Positions 38,064-48,100 of a stretch of 64,000 nucleotides of DNA are shown here, piece after piece; position 1 is the stretch's first letter, and every line of letters starts with the position of its first letter. The DNA is taken from contig JAJNPV010000042.1 in the NCBI GenBank assembly GCA_021155195.1, positions 434,001-498,000 on the forward strand, written 5' to 3'. The DNA is from Ohtaekwangia sp. GTDB lineage: Bacteria; Bacteroidota; Bacteroidia; Cytophagales; Cyclobacteriaceae. Position numbers and translations under genes: made by a program. The notes below the pieces were generated by a model, which was not told where the DNA came from, ran no database searches, and saw only the letters and a program-made list of their open reading frames with translations.

Positions 38064-39383
38064 TTAATTTTTCAGTTCACCATTATTGTCTGTCTTCATC
38101 AGAAATACAGTTGCGTAATCGCCTAATTTGTTTGTGCCACACACCAACAAGTTACCCTCTTCATCTTCACGAATGGCGGCCGGTGTTTCATCTCCAGCAC
38201 CACCAAATGTTTTGAACCAAACAAGGTCTCCCAGTGCGTTTACTTTAATTAAGAAAATATCTAAACCACCATTCCCATTATTTGTATCGGATTTAAAAGT
38301 GCCAGCCAGCACAAATCCTCCATCGTTGGTGGCAATTAATGCCTCACCTTCGTCAATGGTCACCGAGGTGTTTCTATCTTGTAGTGTATTTCCGGTACTT
38401 AATAATTCATTGAAATCAAAATAGCGATCACTTCCTGAGATGATCGTGCCATTCGAATACACTCTCAAAAAGAAAACATTGGCTTTGCCTCCACTTGGAT
38501 CCTGACTGTAAGTCCCCACAACTCCATAACCAAAATTAGGGTCACTGGCAGCTTGAATATCCTTAGGCACAAATTTTTGTGCTGAATTTTGACCAAATAC
38601 GCTATAGTTTGGAAATACTGAGTTTTCATCAATGATGGGTATACCAATCCATGAATTTGTAAATCCCCCGGCCTCATCGGCAATAGCCGAGGCCCAAATT
38701 ATTCTACCATTATCATATTGAATGGATCGTGAGTTTTGGGAAGTTCTTCCATTTAGTTCGTAACGTTTTTGCCAATCAAATGTCCTATCGCTTTTGAAGG
38801 CTCTGATAAAAGGCTCGGCTGGTGCGGTAATTTGATTTGCCACGCTCCTTTTTGCTGTTCCTAAAATAAAAAGCCGCCCGTCATCTGTTACATAAACCGC
38901 TTCCCCGGTATAATCTTCTTTTACCCGGGTGGTATCAGGGTTAACATCGCTTACTGAAAACTTTCTAACGAGCTCTAGCTGGTCGTTAAGCAGAAGTCCT
39001 CGCAATGAGGATATGGATACATTAGCAACTTGATCAGCAAAGGGGTCGATTTTAATACTGTCGCCAACAACAACATATCCTGCCACCAGATCACCATTCT
39101 TAATGGGTTTAATAGCCTTGCCGGTTCCACCAGAAAATTGAGCAAAACTTTGAGTTCTATTACCGCTATTGTCTGTTTTAATTACTACTGTATAAGTCGC
39201 ATCTGATACCATCGTCCCCACAATGACAAACCCATCGGGCACAATCTCAAAGCCGGATGCGGTAATTCCATAGGCGCCTTCATAAAACTTAATGAAGGTA
39301 GTGCGGGGTGCGGGATCTGCGTTCTCCAGATTTTGGCAAGAGAGAACAAGGCACGATATTAATATTAGAGAGTACTTTCTCAT
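38064..39383 (-). CDS. Lipoprotein with beta-propeller-like repeats
   Basis: A 439-residue predicted lipoprotein. ATG 39383 gives MRKYSLILISCLVLSC with lipobox Cys16; the longer start at 39419 overlaps the upstream gene. The body has recurring segments of the type FVIVGTMVSDATYTVVIKTD, DGRLFILGTAKR, DGGFVLAGTF...DIFLIKVNALGDLVWFKTFGG and NLLVCGTNKLGDYATVFLMKTD. This looks like a beta-propeller of the kind common in Bacteroidota surface proteins. It is 4 bases after the upstream beta-barrel gene and 20 bases before the giant T9SS gene. It may sit on the outer membrane next to the barrel protein. Confidence 0.78.
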   Translation of the reverse strand: MRKYSLILISCLVLSCQNLENADPAPRTTFIKFYEGAYGITASGFEIVPDGFVIVGTMVSDATYTVVIKTDNSGNRTQSFAQFSGGTGKAIKPIKNGDLVAGYVVVGDSIKIDPFADQVANVSISSLRGLLLNDQLELVRKFSVSDVNPDTTRVKEDYTGEAVYVTDDGRLFILGTAKRSVANQITAPAEPFIRAFKSDRTFDWQKRYELNGRTSQNSRSIQYDNGRIIWASAIADEAGGFTNSWIGIPIIDENSVFPNYSVFGQNSAQKFVPKDIQAASDPNFGYGVVGTYSQDPSGGKANVFFLRVYSNGTIISGSDRYFDFNELLSTGNTLQDRNTSVTIDEGEALIATNDGGFVLAGTFKSDTNNGNGGLDIFLIKVNALGDLVWFKTFGGAGDETPAAIREDEEGNLLVCGTNKLGDYATVFLMKTDNNGELKN

Positions 39384-39387
39384 TTTA

Positions 39388-40455
39388 TCAGAACTTCTTT
39401 TTCTTTGGATTAAATACATTGATTACATACGAACCGGAAATGGCTAGCGAGGAAATTTTAAAAATGGAATCAGGATAGCCTTGATTCCATACTTCTAATT
39501 GATTGTCGTAAACAGTTTCCGTGGAGTTCACATTCGTTAATCCATGCACGTACCTAACTTCGGCCACAAAAAAACCACCACCCATCTTTAGTTTTACGCC
39601 CCCAGCAATCAATGCACTTACATTTATTGGATTGCGGACTTCTTTTATTTCATAACTAGCCTCTTGAACGGATGTAACATCATCGCGCAGTCGCTCTGAT
39701 CTAAGTTTGCCACCTAACAAATAGTCGATGGCAACCCCACCGGCTACGTAGGGATTGAAATTCTTTTCTAAAAATTTATATTCTAAACTCAGCGGAAGAG
39801 ATAACCAGTTTTGGGTTTCGATTGCTTGAAGTGAATTAGTTAGTGGTTTCCCATCTGAATTCACGCCTCTATCTACTTTTTGATCAATCTCAAATTTCTT
39901 TTGCCAATACAATAACTCGCCATGTAAGGTAAAAGTATCATCATTTTTATCTCTAAAATGGATGGGAACATCAATAGCTCCTCCAAACAAAATGGCAAAA
40001 GAATATTTGTATTCGCTGTCTGCTGCAAGTTCAACACTGGTAACGGAATTAGCTACGTTAGGGCGGCTTGCACTAACTCCTAACTTTGCACCAATTCGAT
40101 AAATAGGTTTCGTGCGAAACGTGTTATATAGCGCTACAAACTCAGCAGGGTCAACAGCTTCGTTGATTACAAAATAATGATCGGTTTCCAGCAATTGCAA
40201 CATCTTTTCATCTGCCAGTTTTGGTTCTTCCAGGTAGATGTAGGAGAGGGTAAGTAACTTAAGCAGACTTACTTGTTCGGACTTTGAGCAGTCACCCTTT
40301 CCGAGTTGTCGGTTAATTAAATCTTCTAACTCATGCAAGCGCCCCTGATCATAAATGGATTGCGCCAGCCGAATCGTTTGTGCACAGGAAGAAGTTTGTG
40401 CGAAACTTTTAGAGGCAAAGAAAATAATGAGTGCCAGGATGTAGAGTTTCTTCAT
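39388..40455 (-). CDS. Outer-membrane beta-barrel protein with an N-terminal helical domain
   Basis: A 355-residue protein with signal peptide MKKLYILALIIFFASKSFAQ. Residues 21-125 form a helical, TPR-like part (for example LTLSYIYLEEPKLADEKMLQLLE). From about 130 onward there are alternating-strand segments (YRIGAKLGVSASRP, VEYKFLEKNFNPYVAGGVAIDYLL, GGVKLKMGGGFFVAEVRYVHGL) ending in a Phe at the C terminus, typical of an outer-membrane barrel of the PorT/OMP_b-brl kind. It starts 3 bases after the STAND ATPase gene. It is likely the outer-membrane component of the operon, which is inference. Confidence 0.8.
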   Translation of the reverse strand: MKKLYILALIIFFASKSFAQTSSCAQTIRLAQSIYDQGRLHELEDLINRQLGKGDCSKSEQVSLLKLLTLSYIYLEEPKLADEKMLQLLETDHYFVINEAVDPAEFVALYNTFRTKPIYRIGAKLGVSASRPNVANSVTSVELAADSEYKYSFAILFGGAIDVPIHFRDKNDDTFTLHGELLYWQKKFEIDQKVDRGVNSDGKPLTNSLQAIETQNWLSLPLSLEYKFLEKNFNPYVAGGVAIDYLLGGKLRSERLRDDVTSVQEASYEIKEVRNPINVSALIAGGVKLKMGGGFFVAEVRYVHGLTNVNSTETVYDNQLEVWNQGYPDSIFKISSLAISGSYVINVFNPKKKKF

Positions 40456-40458
40456 AAT

Positions 40459-43400
40459 CTATTTGCCTGCTTTTTTAGTGGGAACATTTGTGCTTGATTG
40501 AATACCTGGATAGTTTTCGCACGTCTTTTCATAAGGTGAATCTTCATCAATGGGTGTTACAAAAATTTCCCATTCATTTTTATCCATGTTGCGTTGCGCT
40601 TTTTCACATAAAATGTTGGCCATTACCTCAAAGTTGGTGGGGTAGGCGTGAATGGTTTGGTCAACGCCTTTTACAGTTTCCCGAATACTTTGGATTCCGG
40701 CTATCAGTTGAGAGTCATCTGGTGTAAAGGTTACGTCCCACACCCAATCATGATCGCTTAGGATAATTGGTTGCTCGTTGAGCTTCCTAAAGTTCCATAA
40801 CCTAACTGAGTAATCTTTGCTGGCAGAAGCCATAAAGGTACCGGCATGATTGAACTTTATACTTTCAATCTGTCCTGAGTGACCCGGTAATTCTCTCACC
40901 ACCATATTATTGCTTATAATCCGAAGAATCCCATCCCGATCTCCTGCAATAATTTGTCGTCCATCCGGGGCAAAACAAACGGCAGACAATCCCTTGGATA
41001 TAGAAAGTTTGGTGGCTGCATAGTTTTTGGTAACATCCCAGATGTAAAGATTACCATCAGCTCCTGCACCTGCCATTAGCGTACCTGCTTCATTTAGATC
41101 GAGGGAAACAATTTTCTCCTGAGTTGTAATAACTTCTTTTACGGTAGTTAGGTCAGAATACTTGATGCTACGACCTGAATTGTCGCGTGCATAAAATCCT
41201 TTTCCGTCCGGGGTAAAGTGAATGTTTTCAATGTTGGATTTAAACCCATAAATTTTCTTTGCAGGAGCTTTAGGATTTTTCAAATCATACAATTCTGCGT
41301 AGTTGGCATCCGGGTTGGTGGGATAAAGACCTCCGGCAGCAAGCCAGTTGCCGTCAGGACTTGTATCAATCGTAAATACCAGATAAGCAACCTTAACTCT
41401 CGCTGCGGAATCGACAAGGTACTCTGCATTCCATTTGCTATTCGCGTAATTCCATTTAATGATCAGCCCATCACTACCACCCGAATAGATATGATTGCCG
41501 GTTCCATGAGTTTCCAAAGCACGGGCACCCCCTTTTTTATGAGCTTCCAAACTTTTAGTAAGAGGATGATCATAATTCTTTAAGGCAGTATACAGGCCTC
41601 CATACACATCACTGTTAAATTCATAGCCCTTAAACTCTTTATTGAATTTGTAGGCTTGCTGCGCCACTAAAGCTTCCAGGGAAAGTGTATTGCCTAGCTC
41701 TTTGGATTTAATAGCCATGGCCTTTGCCAGCGACAAATACTTTTCGCGTCTTGCTTTATCCGCATTTTCATTAGCTAGTTTTTCGTTGGCTTTTGCTTCG
41801 CCTTCAGCTTTGCGAGCGGCAATTGCATTCTCATCAGCCTTTATTCTTTGTCTCTCTGCTTCAGACTTTGCTGCCTCCGCTTCAATTCTTCTTTGTTCAG
41901 CAGCAGCTCGCTGTAACTCTTCCGCCTTTCGAGCCTCCTCTGCCTCAAGCCTTGCCTTATCGGCAATATCTCTCTGCTGTTCTGCGATTTTTTGCTGTTC
42001 AATTGCTTTAGCCTCATTTGCGATTGCTTTAGCTTCATTCGCAATTGCTCTTTGTGCATTGTCCTTAGCAATACCTTGCTGCACAAACGCATACACAAAT
42101 GCGATCAGTGCAATACCAGCAAGTGTACCAAATACAATGGCAGTTACTCGAGCCCGTTGAAGTTTACGCTTTTGTTCGAGTTCCTTGATCCGTTGTTCGG
42201 TGTCAAACTCTTTTTTGGAGTACTCTAGGAAGATAAGCGTACGCTCGAAGGCAGGATGATAGCGCTGACCCCAAACCAATGTGGGTTTGTGTTTAGCCTG
42301 CCAGTTAAGGGCTAATTGTAAATCGGGTGGGCGCCATAAGCCGGCTTTGCCTACCTGGTACTGACCAGCTGCTTCCGCCAAACGCAAATACATTTGTACG
42401 GCTTCACTCTCATCATCAACCCAGTTCTTCAATCGTACCCAAATCCGCATTAAACTTTCATGCGAGATATCAATCATTGACTTTGAGTCGAGCTCAATGC
42501 CATGAGCCGGAGTTAATAAAGAACGGCCCGGTTCCCTGAATTTTTCAATTACTTCAATTACATCGGCTTCCGATACATCGGCAATGGAAGCAATTTCATT
42601 TAGGCGGGTTGGTCTGCGAATTCCAAAGTTCTCGCCCCGTTTTTCAGTAATGGCCTTAAATAAAATTTCACAAATACGTTTTTGATCTTCATCTAATTCG
42701 TCATAGGCTTCATTCGCATGTTGCGATAAAGCTTCAGACATGGTTCCAATTGCCTCGTAATGTTTAAGGTCAACAGGTTCGCCATCATAATCTTTAAAGC
42801 GAGTCCAATAACTCCACGTGCGCATTAACGCGTGTTGAAGAATGGGAAGTTGATCGGGGTTATCTCCTAAGTCGTTTAACAATTGTTGAACCAGGCGAGG
42901 AGTAATGTTGGCATCGCCTACTGCTACTGGTCCTTCAATGGCTCTGCGCTTTTGATCGCGCGTCATTTGTGGAATCAGGTAGTGACTGTCGTTGATCTTG
43001 CGAGTCAGTTCTGGAAACTGTGCACAATCTCCAATAAAGTCCGACCGCATGGTAACGGCCACATAAATAGGAGCATCCTCATAATTAACTGCTTCCATCA
43101 GCAAATTGATGAAGGCTAATGATTCGTTTACTGAATTTGGATCGGTACTGTCTTTAAATCGAAAAAGTTCTTCAAACTGATCGACAAGAATGAGGTAATT
43201 TATGTCTTCTTTTTTTCGCGATTGTTGAATCGCTTCCACCAAGCCCAGTGAACTGCTTCGCAGTAAAGTTGAAACGATCGTGCGTTTAATTTTTTTGTCA
43301 TCGCTGTCTGCTGTATTATAGTCTTTAACAGTCTTTAGCAAAGATTCAGCAAGGTTGTCGATAGGACCTGCTCCGGGGCGGGTAACAATAACCTCCCAGT

Positions 43401-43656
43401 TAGGGCTGGCATCTGTTAAAAATCCACCATACAAAATGGGAAGCACTCCGCAATAAATGAACGAAGACTTACCACTTCCTGAGGGACCAATAACACCCAC
43501 AAACCGACTCTTCGAAAGTTTTAGGAGCACTTCATCGCTCTGGCCTTCGCGGCCAAAAAACAAGTGGCTCTCCTCAATCTTGAAAGGTCTTAGTCCGGGA
43601 AAGGGATTGCTTGTCCCGACAAGGGTGCCTGTTTGATTATCGTCAAGTTGGCTCAT
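40459..43656 (-). CDS. Membrane-anchored nSTAND-type ATPase with coiled coil and WD40 repeats
   Basis: A 1065-residue STAND-class NTPase. The N-terminal NPFPGLRPFKIEESHLFFGRE segment (residues 17-37) is the usual start of nSTAND1 domains. Walker A is GPSGSGKS at 57-64, Walker B is LILVDQFEELF at 155-165, and RxxDF-like sensor segments (TMRSDFIGDCAQFPEL) follow. A winged-helix-like region extends to about 400. A single membrane helix lies near 505-528 (TAIVFGTLAGIALIAFVYAF), then a highly charged Ala/Glu/Lys coiled coil (about 530-640) and seven or so WD40-like repeats from about 690 to 1030 (for example HSGQIESIKFNHAGTFMASASKDYSVRLW). STAND ATPases oligomerise when a ligand is bound; here the helix would tie the ATPase to the membrane. 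The partners in the operon suggest that it receives or relays a signal. Confidence 0.85.
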   Translation of the reverse strand: MSQLDDNQTGTLVGTSNPFPGLRPFKIEESHLFFGREGQSDEVLLKLSKSRFVGVIGPSGSGKSSFIYCGVLPILYGGFLTDASPNWEVIVTRPGAGPIDNLAESLLKTVKDYNTADSDDKKIKRTIVSTLLRSSSLGLVEAIQQSRKKEDINYLILVDQFEELFRFKDSTDPNSVNESLAFINLLMEAVNYEDAPIYVAVTMRSDFIGDCAQFPELTRKINDSHYLIPQMTRDQKRRAIEGPVAVGDANITPRLVQQLLNDLGDNPDQLPILQHALMRTWSYWTRFKDYDGEPVDLKHYEAIGTMSEALSQHANEAYDELDEDQKRICEILFKAITEKRGENFGIRRPTRLNEIASIADVSEADVIEVIEKFREPGRSLLTPAHGIELDSKSMIDISHESLMRIWVRLKNWVDDESEAVQMYLRLAEAAGQYQVGKAGLWRPPDLQLALNWQAKHKPTLVWGQRYHPAFERTLIFLEYSKKEFDTEQRIKELEQKRKLQRARVTAIVFGTLAGIALIAFVYAFVQQGIAKDNAQRAIANEAKAIANEAKAIEQQKIAEQQRDIADKARLEAEEARKAEELQRAAAEQRRIEAEAAKSEAERQRIKADENAIAARKAEGEAKANEKLANENADKARREKYLSLAKAMAIKSKELGNTLSLEALVAQQAYKFNKEFKGYEFNSDVYGGLYTALKNYDHPLTKSLEAHKKGGARALETHGTGNHIYSGGSDGLIIKWNYANSKWNAEYLVDSAARVKVAYLVFTIDTSPDGNWLAAGGLYPTNPDANYAELYDLKNPKAPAKKIYGFKSNIENIHFTPDGKGFYARDNSGRSIKYSDLTTVKEVITTQEKIVSLDLNEAGTLMAGAGADGNLYIWDVTKNYAATKLSISKGLSAVCFAPDGRQIIAGDRDGILRIISNNMVVRELPGHSGQIESIKFNHAGTFMASASKDYSVRLWNFRKLNEQPIILSDHDWVWDVTFTPDDSQLIAGIQSIRETVKGVDQTIHAYPTNFEVMANILCEKAQRNMDKNEWEIFVTPIDEDSPYEKTCENYPGIQSSTNVPTKKAGK

Positions 43657-43660
43657 AGTT

Positions 43661-45097
43661 TTATGAGTTTAGTTCTGTTAAAAAGTTTTTCAATGTCTCC
43701 AGGGAACGATTCTTATCTCCGGAGATTAAGGTCATGTTTTGACTTTTATATTGATCTACATTACTGTTTTCAGTTGCTACTAATGCTTTTCCTTGAATCG
43801 GTTTTTTTCTACCGAAACCGGGTGCTTTTAATAAGTCAAGCACTTTCATGCGCACCCATTGATCGTTTACTTTGCCTTTGAAGATAATGGCTCCATCAAA
43901 GTTTCTTAGGTTATCAATGTGTTGCTTTCGCACTTCAAGGAGCTCGCCCTCAAAGGCAGGTAGCAAAACTTTGAACCCTGACTTTTCAATCACTTCACGA
44001 AATGGTTTTACTTCATTATCGTCAATTTTATCATGCACCAAATAAATTGACTTGCCACCCGTTTCATCGGCTTTTGTTCTTTCCTGCGCTTCTAAAAGTT
44101 CTTCGCGCATAATGTTCTTAAAATCTTCCAACGGGTTTTGTAGAATCTCCGCACCTTCTTGCGCTTCTGTATCGCGTTTGATGGTATCGATAAACGCTTT
44201 TTGTTTATCACTGGCATTCTTCAGGTTTTGCGAAATCCAAATGAGTCGCGAAAACTCTTGTTTGGTTTGCTTTTTTTCTAACGCAATCTCAGCGGCAAGT
44301 TTGTTTTGAATATCAACAACAGAGCGGTCAGCACCTTCAGGAATCTCACCGTAAGCACTTCCTACCAAATGGATAGAGAGGGAGCATTCAGCCAAATCCT
44401 TTTTAACCTCGCGCTCTAATTCAGAGGCTTGAGTTGGCAATGTATTTTTTGGTAACACAATGTAGCCATGTCGTTGAAGTTCACGTTTGATAATGTTGCG
44501 TTGAACAGAAATATCGTGGCCAGTCTCCGCGAGGTAAATAGATTTTCGTTTATAAATATTTTTTACTTCCGATTTAATATCACCTTCATTTAAAATCATG
44601 AGGGCATCATGAATATCATAAGCCAGATCGACCAACTTCATCCAGTATTGCTTTTCAGCCTCTTGGCTGAAGAAATCTGAATATTCTTTTTCCATACCGG
44701 TTTCGGTATCGAGTTGGTACATGTCATAGCCGATTAAATCGCGCAAGCGGGGAGGCTGCTCTTGCAGCGTTAAAGGGGCTTTTAAAACTTTAAATACACG
44801 ATTGATTTTGGAGGATTCGGTTGCTTTATAAAAAGTCTCTACGTTATCCAGGCAGCGGCCAGATTGAACAAATTCAGTTGTAAGTACAGAAACCAAGATA
44901 GCAGCATTGTTTAGGGCTGGTGCAGTTGCTGTGTCGAATTCGGATTTAAGTACAATATTGGGCTTGGATCCCAGTACCTGTAGCAACATCAACTCAAGAA
45001 ACTTTTTGAACTGGGATACCCAACCTTGCTCACTTTTTTGAGCTGCTTCGTTGTCTTTCTCAGCAAACGTGATCAGTACATCAATTTCAAAGGCCAT
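43661..45097 (-). CDS. Protein with three TIR/TIR-like domains
   Basis: A 478-residue cytosolic protein. Residues 1-110 look like a TIR domain (FEIDVLITFAEKDNEAAQ; AAILVSVLTTEFVQSGRCLDNVETFY), but the usual catalytic Glu after the Trp/Cys position appears to be Asn85 (C82-L-D-N85), with Glu87 two residues on. Residues 185-310 and 349-478 are two further units that both begin KSIYL (at 185 and 349). The second contains SIHLVGSAYGEIPEGADRS, similar to DUF4062-type regions, and the third contains FDGAIIFKGKVNDQWVRMK. It lies 10 bases after the MFS-like gene and 4 bases before the STAND gene. It may be an adaptor that assembles with the STAND ATPase rather than an NADase. This reading rests on visual alignment only. 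Confidence 0.72.
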   Translation of the reverse strand: MAFEIDVLITFAEKDNEAAQKSEQGWVSQFKKFLELMLLQVLGSKPNIVLKSEFDTATAPALNNAAILVSVLTTEFVQSGRCLDNVETFYKATESSKINRVFKVLKAPLTLQEQPPRLRDLIGYDMYQLDTETGMEKEYSDFFSQEAEKQYWMKLVDLAYDIHDALMILNEGDIKSEVKNIYKRKSIYLAETGHDISVQRNIIKRELQRHGYIVLPKNTLPTQASELEREVKKDLAECSLSIHLVGSAYGEIPEGADRSVVDIQNKLAAEIALEKKQTKQEFSRLIWISQNLKNASDKQKAFIDTIKRDTEAQEGAEILQNPLEDFKNIMREELLEAQERTKADETGGKSIYLVHDKIDDNEVKPFREVIEKSGFKVLLPAFEGELLEVRKQHIDNLRNFDGAIIFKGKVNDQWVRMKVLDLLKAPGFGRKKPIQGKALVATENSNVDQYKSQNMTLISGDKNRSLETLKNFLTELNS

Positions 45098-45107
45098 GTT
45101 TTAAAAA

Positions 45108-48100
45108 TTAAGTTGCAGGTTGATTTTGTTTTTCAGTGATGTTATGAATGAGTCCTTGAGCCAGCTCATGGTGATTTGCCAATACAAAATAAAAATCGAC
45201 TAAGTTGATTCTAAAGATTACGGATCGTTCGATTGCCTTTACTTCGGTGATCACCGGAGTGGGGCCTTCCTGGAATAAATCGCCAAATACACTTCCTGGC
45301 TTCATCTGCATCACTTCATCTGTGCCATCTTTTAAGACTGCGCTGCCGTGTGCCATAATAAGTATGGGCATATCCTGTGCATCGGTAATGCTCATAGTTT
45401 CATTCGCTTTAAGCGTGATGGGCATAATCTTATCAGCCAAATCACTAAGCACTTTTCCCTGAATGTGATTAAAGACCGGAATCTTTTTAATCAACATGAC
45501 CATTTCAATAAAGAGAAAGAATCCATCATCCAATCCATCCAGCAGTTGATTGTTTTCTATGGATGAGTCAAGAAAGCGTTTGTCTTTATAAGGAAGACGA
45601 TCCGAAACTGTTTGATAATCGGACTTACTCTTATTATAAATAACCCAGGCTGTTGTTTCCTGAAGCAGTTTATCGTTGTTGAACATTTGACTAATTAATC
45701 CGCGGCTTACGCGAAAGTTTGGAATGTAAGCTGTGGCATACACGGCACATACTTTTGTCCAGCGGTTGTTATAATTGAAGTCACGGTTCAGGATGTAGTT
45801 GATTACCTGAATAGGATTGTAGCTTTCGCGGGGGAAAAATGTTTGAAGGTTTTCAAGCTTTTGAGGAGTAGTTGAATCATCTAACAATGGGATCAACTTT
45901 GGCTTAAGATCCTGATCCACGAATAAATCCAAAAGCTCCAGGGCATACTGAACGCTGTCAGGTGTACCTAATTCAACATTCTCTCTTACCAATTGAACTG
46001 ATTCAGGATCGTACAGCAATGAAAGTAGCAAGGTAATTTGGTCGTAATTGTCCCGAATCTCCTCGCGCAGTGCCTCTTTCAAATATGTGTATTGGTCTTC
46101 GTCTGTTAGTTCGTGCAGTGCGGCCAAGTTCCAGAGCGTTTTACTCATCTCTGTATCCAGTAAGTCTTTTACTGCTAATGCCTCGCGGCCATTTGCCCGG
46201 TAGTTGATGTAGCGAAGAGAGTATAGAATCTGTGAAACTACCCGCTTATCCGGATAATCGATCTTTTTCCAAAGCATTTGCAAACTCTCAGACCCTGGGA
46301 TATGCCCCATGATCTGAATGAGCTTTAACATGATCAAATCATTTTGTCCGGATTTATGAAAGGCTGATTCTAAGATTGGAAGCACGGAGGGTCCTGCTTC
46401 TTTCAGTGCTGCAGCGGCCTGATGTGCATAACGAGGGGAAGAAAGTAGTTCAATGAGTACGTTCCAGGTTTCCGGTCGTTTTACTTTTCGGGCTGTTAAC
46501 AAGGCTTCTGTTCTCACTTTCGGATCGGCATCGCGCATGAGCTCCAATAAAATGAAAATTGTCTTTTGGTTGGTGAGCTTACGCATGAGTTTGGCCGCCA
46601 GCAATCGATCGGGTTGCTTTACGGATTTACTCAACTTCATCAATTTCTCAACGGGTATGGAAAGAAGGTCGCTATCTTCGGCCAGGCTTGCAGCTTGTGC
46701 CGCCAGTCCTTTTATTTCATTATCAGCATTTTGAATTCCGAGTTCCTGAATTTTTGATTGTGCAAATCCAGCAATTTTTTTCGATTTACTGTCGACCAAT
46801 TGAAGTAACGAGGTTTCGAAAAGCGCTGGTTCTAATTTCTCCATCAACTTAAGACCGTAGATGATTTTTTCTTCTACTGTGCTGTTCACCTCTTTTTCAA
46901 GCACGCTGTCCATGGTATACTCTTTTACCAAATTCTTTTTAACGGCAGACTTGTTCTTGATAAGAGAATTCTGCAGCGTTTCGCGATAGCCATGATACAT
47001 GCGATTGGTAACCCAATACCAGATTGCGAGCACCGGTAGTGCACAAAGTGTGATAGTTAAGACTGTAAACCCTTTGAACTGATTGATCAACACAATCAAG
47101 CCTCCAGCTACCGCACTGGCAAATGCAGTAACAAATCCTTCTATTTTTGTTTGTGCATCAATGTTTATCTCTTTATCGATCGGTACGTAGTAGAACTTAA
47201 AAGTAGGGTTGTCAAGGGCTTCGCGCAGCGAATTCACGAAGAGTTTACTCATGGCTATCGCGATAAAGAAAAAGATAATAGTACTGCTTTCCCCGGTAGT
47301 AAGGTCGTACCCAAAGTATGAGCCCAATGCAAATGCTGAGATAGTGAATAAAATAAGAAGAAGCGGATTAATAAGGAGGGAAACACGCAATCCATAATCC
47401 TGATTGATTCTATCTGTGGCAAATGTTGTGAACAAGAAACCAAAGATCACAACAGTCATCTCGAAATAGCTCAAGAAGACCGGAAGCTCTACATCATTGA
47501 ATTGAACCGTTGCTGCATTATAAAAGGAGTAGTCAACAAATTGGAGAGAAACAATGGATGCAATCACGAAAAGTGACAACATCATGATGTATTTATTGCC
47601 AATGAATTCGGCTATCGAAAGCTTTTTAAGGTCCGATTCAGATTTAACAACCGCGTTTCCTTTAATCAGATAACGCCTTGCCATTATAATAAAGAGAACA
47701 ACAAAACCGGTAATGCTTACAAGTCCAATGGTGTAGAGCGAGATAAGATCCACGCCAAAACCTAATAAAAGCGGAATTGTGAAAAATGATAAGATGGCTG
47801 CAAAATCAGTACCTACATCCACGCTACCCACTAACCGCTTTGCGACCCGAACGTTAAACATCCGGTTAAACGAGCCCCAAAACACCAATTGAATCAAGAA
47901 AGTAAAGGGGAGAATGAGCATAAAACCAAACCGATACAAATTGTCGGTGTCTTGGATGTAACTGTCACCAAACTCTAAAAACGCGGTAAGCGATGTTATT
48001 AGAACCAAGCATAGGATAGCGAGCGCGGTAAAAGGTATGCGGCCTTGTAAAAAATTATATAACATAGTAACGGCCATGCCCATTACACCGGAAATAGCTA

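Noticed and set aside
40459..45097. Reading the TIR and STAND genes as a known Avs, CBASS or Thoeris defence system
   Set aside because: There is no nuclease or cyclase, the TIR site looks non-catalytic, and the operon continues into outer-membrane and secreted proteins.
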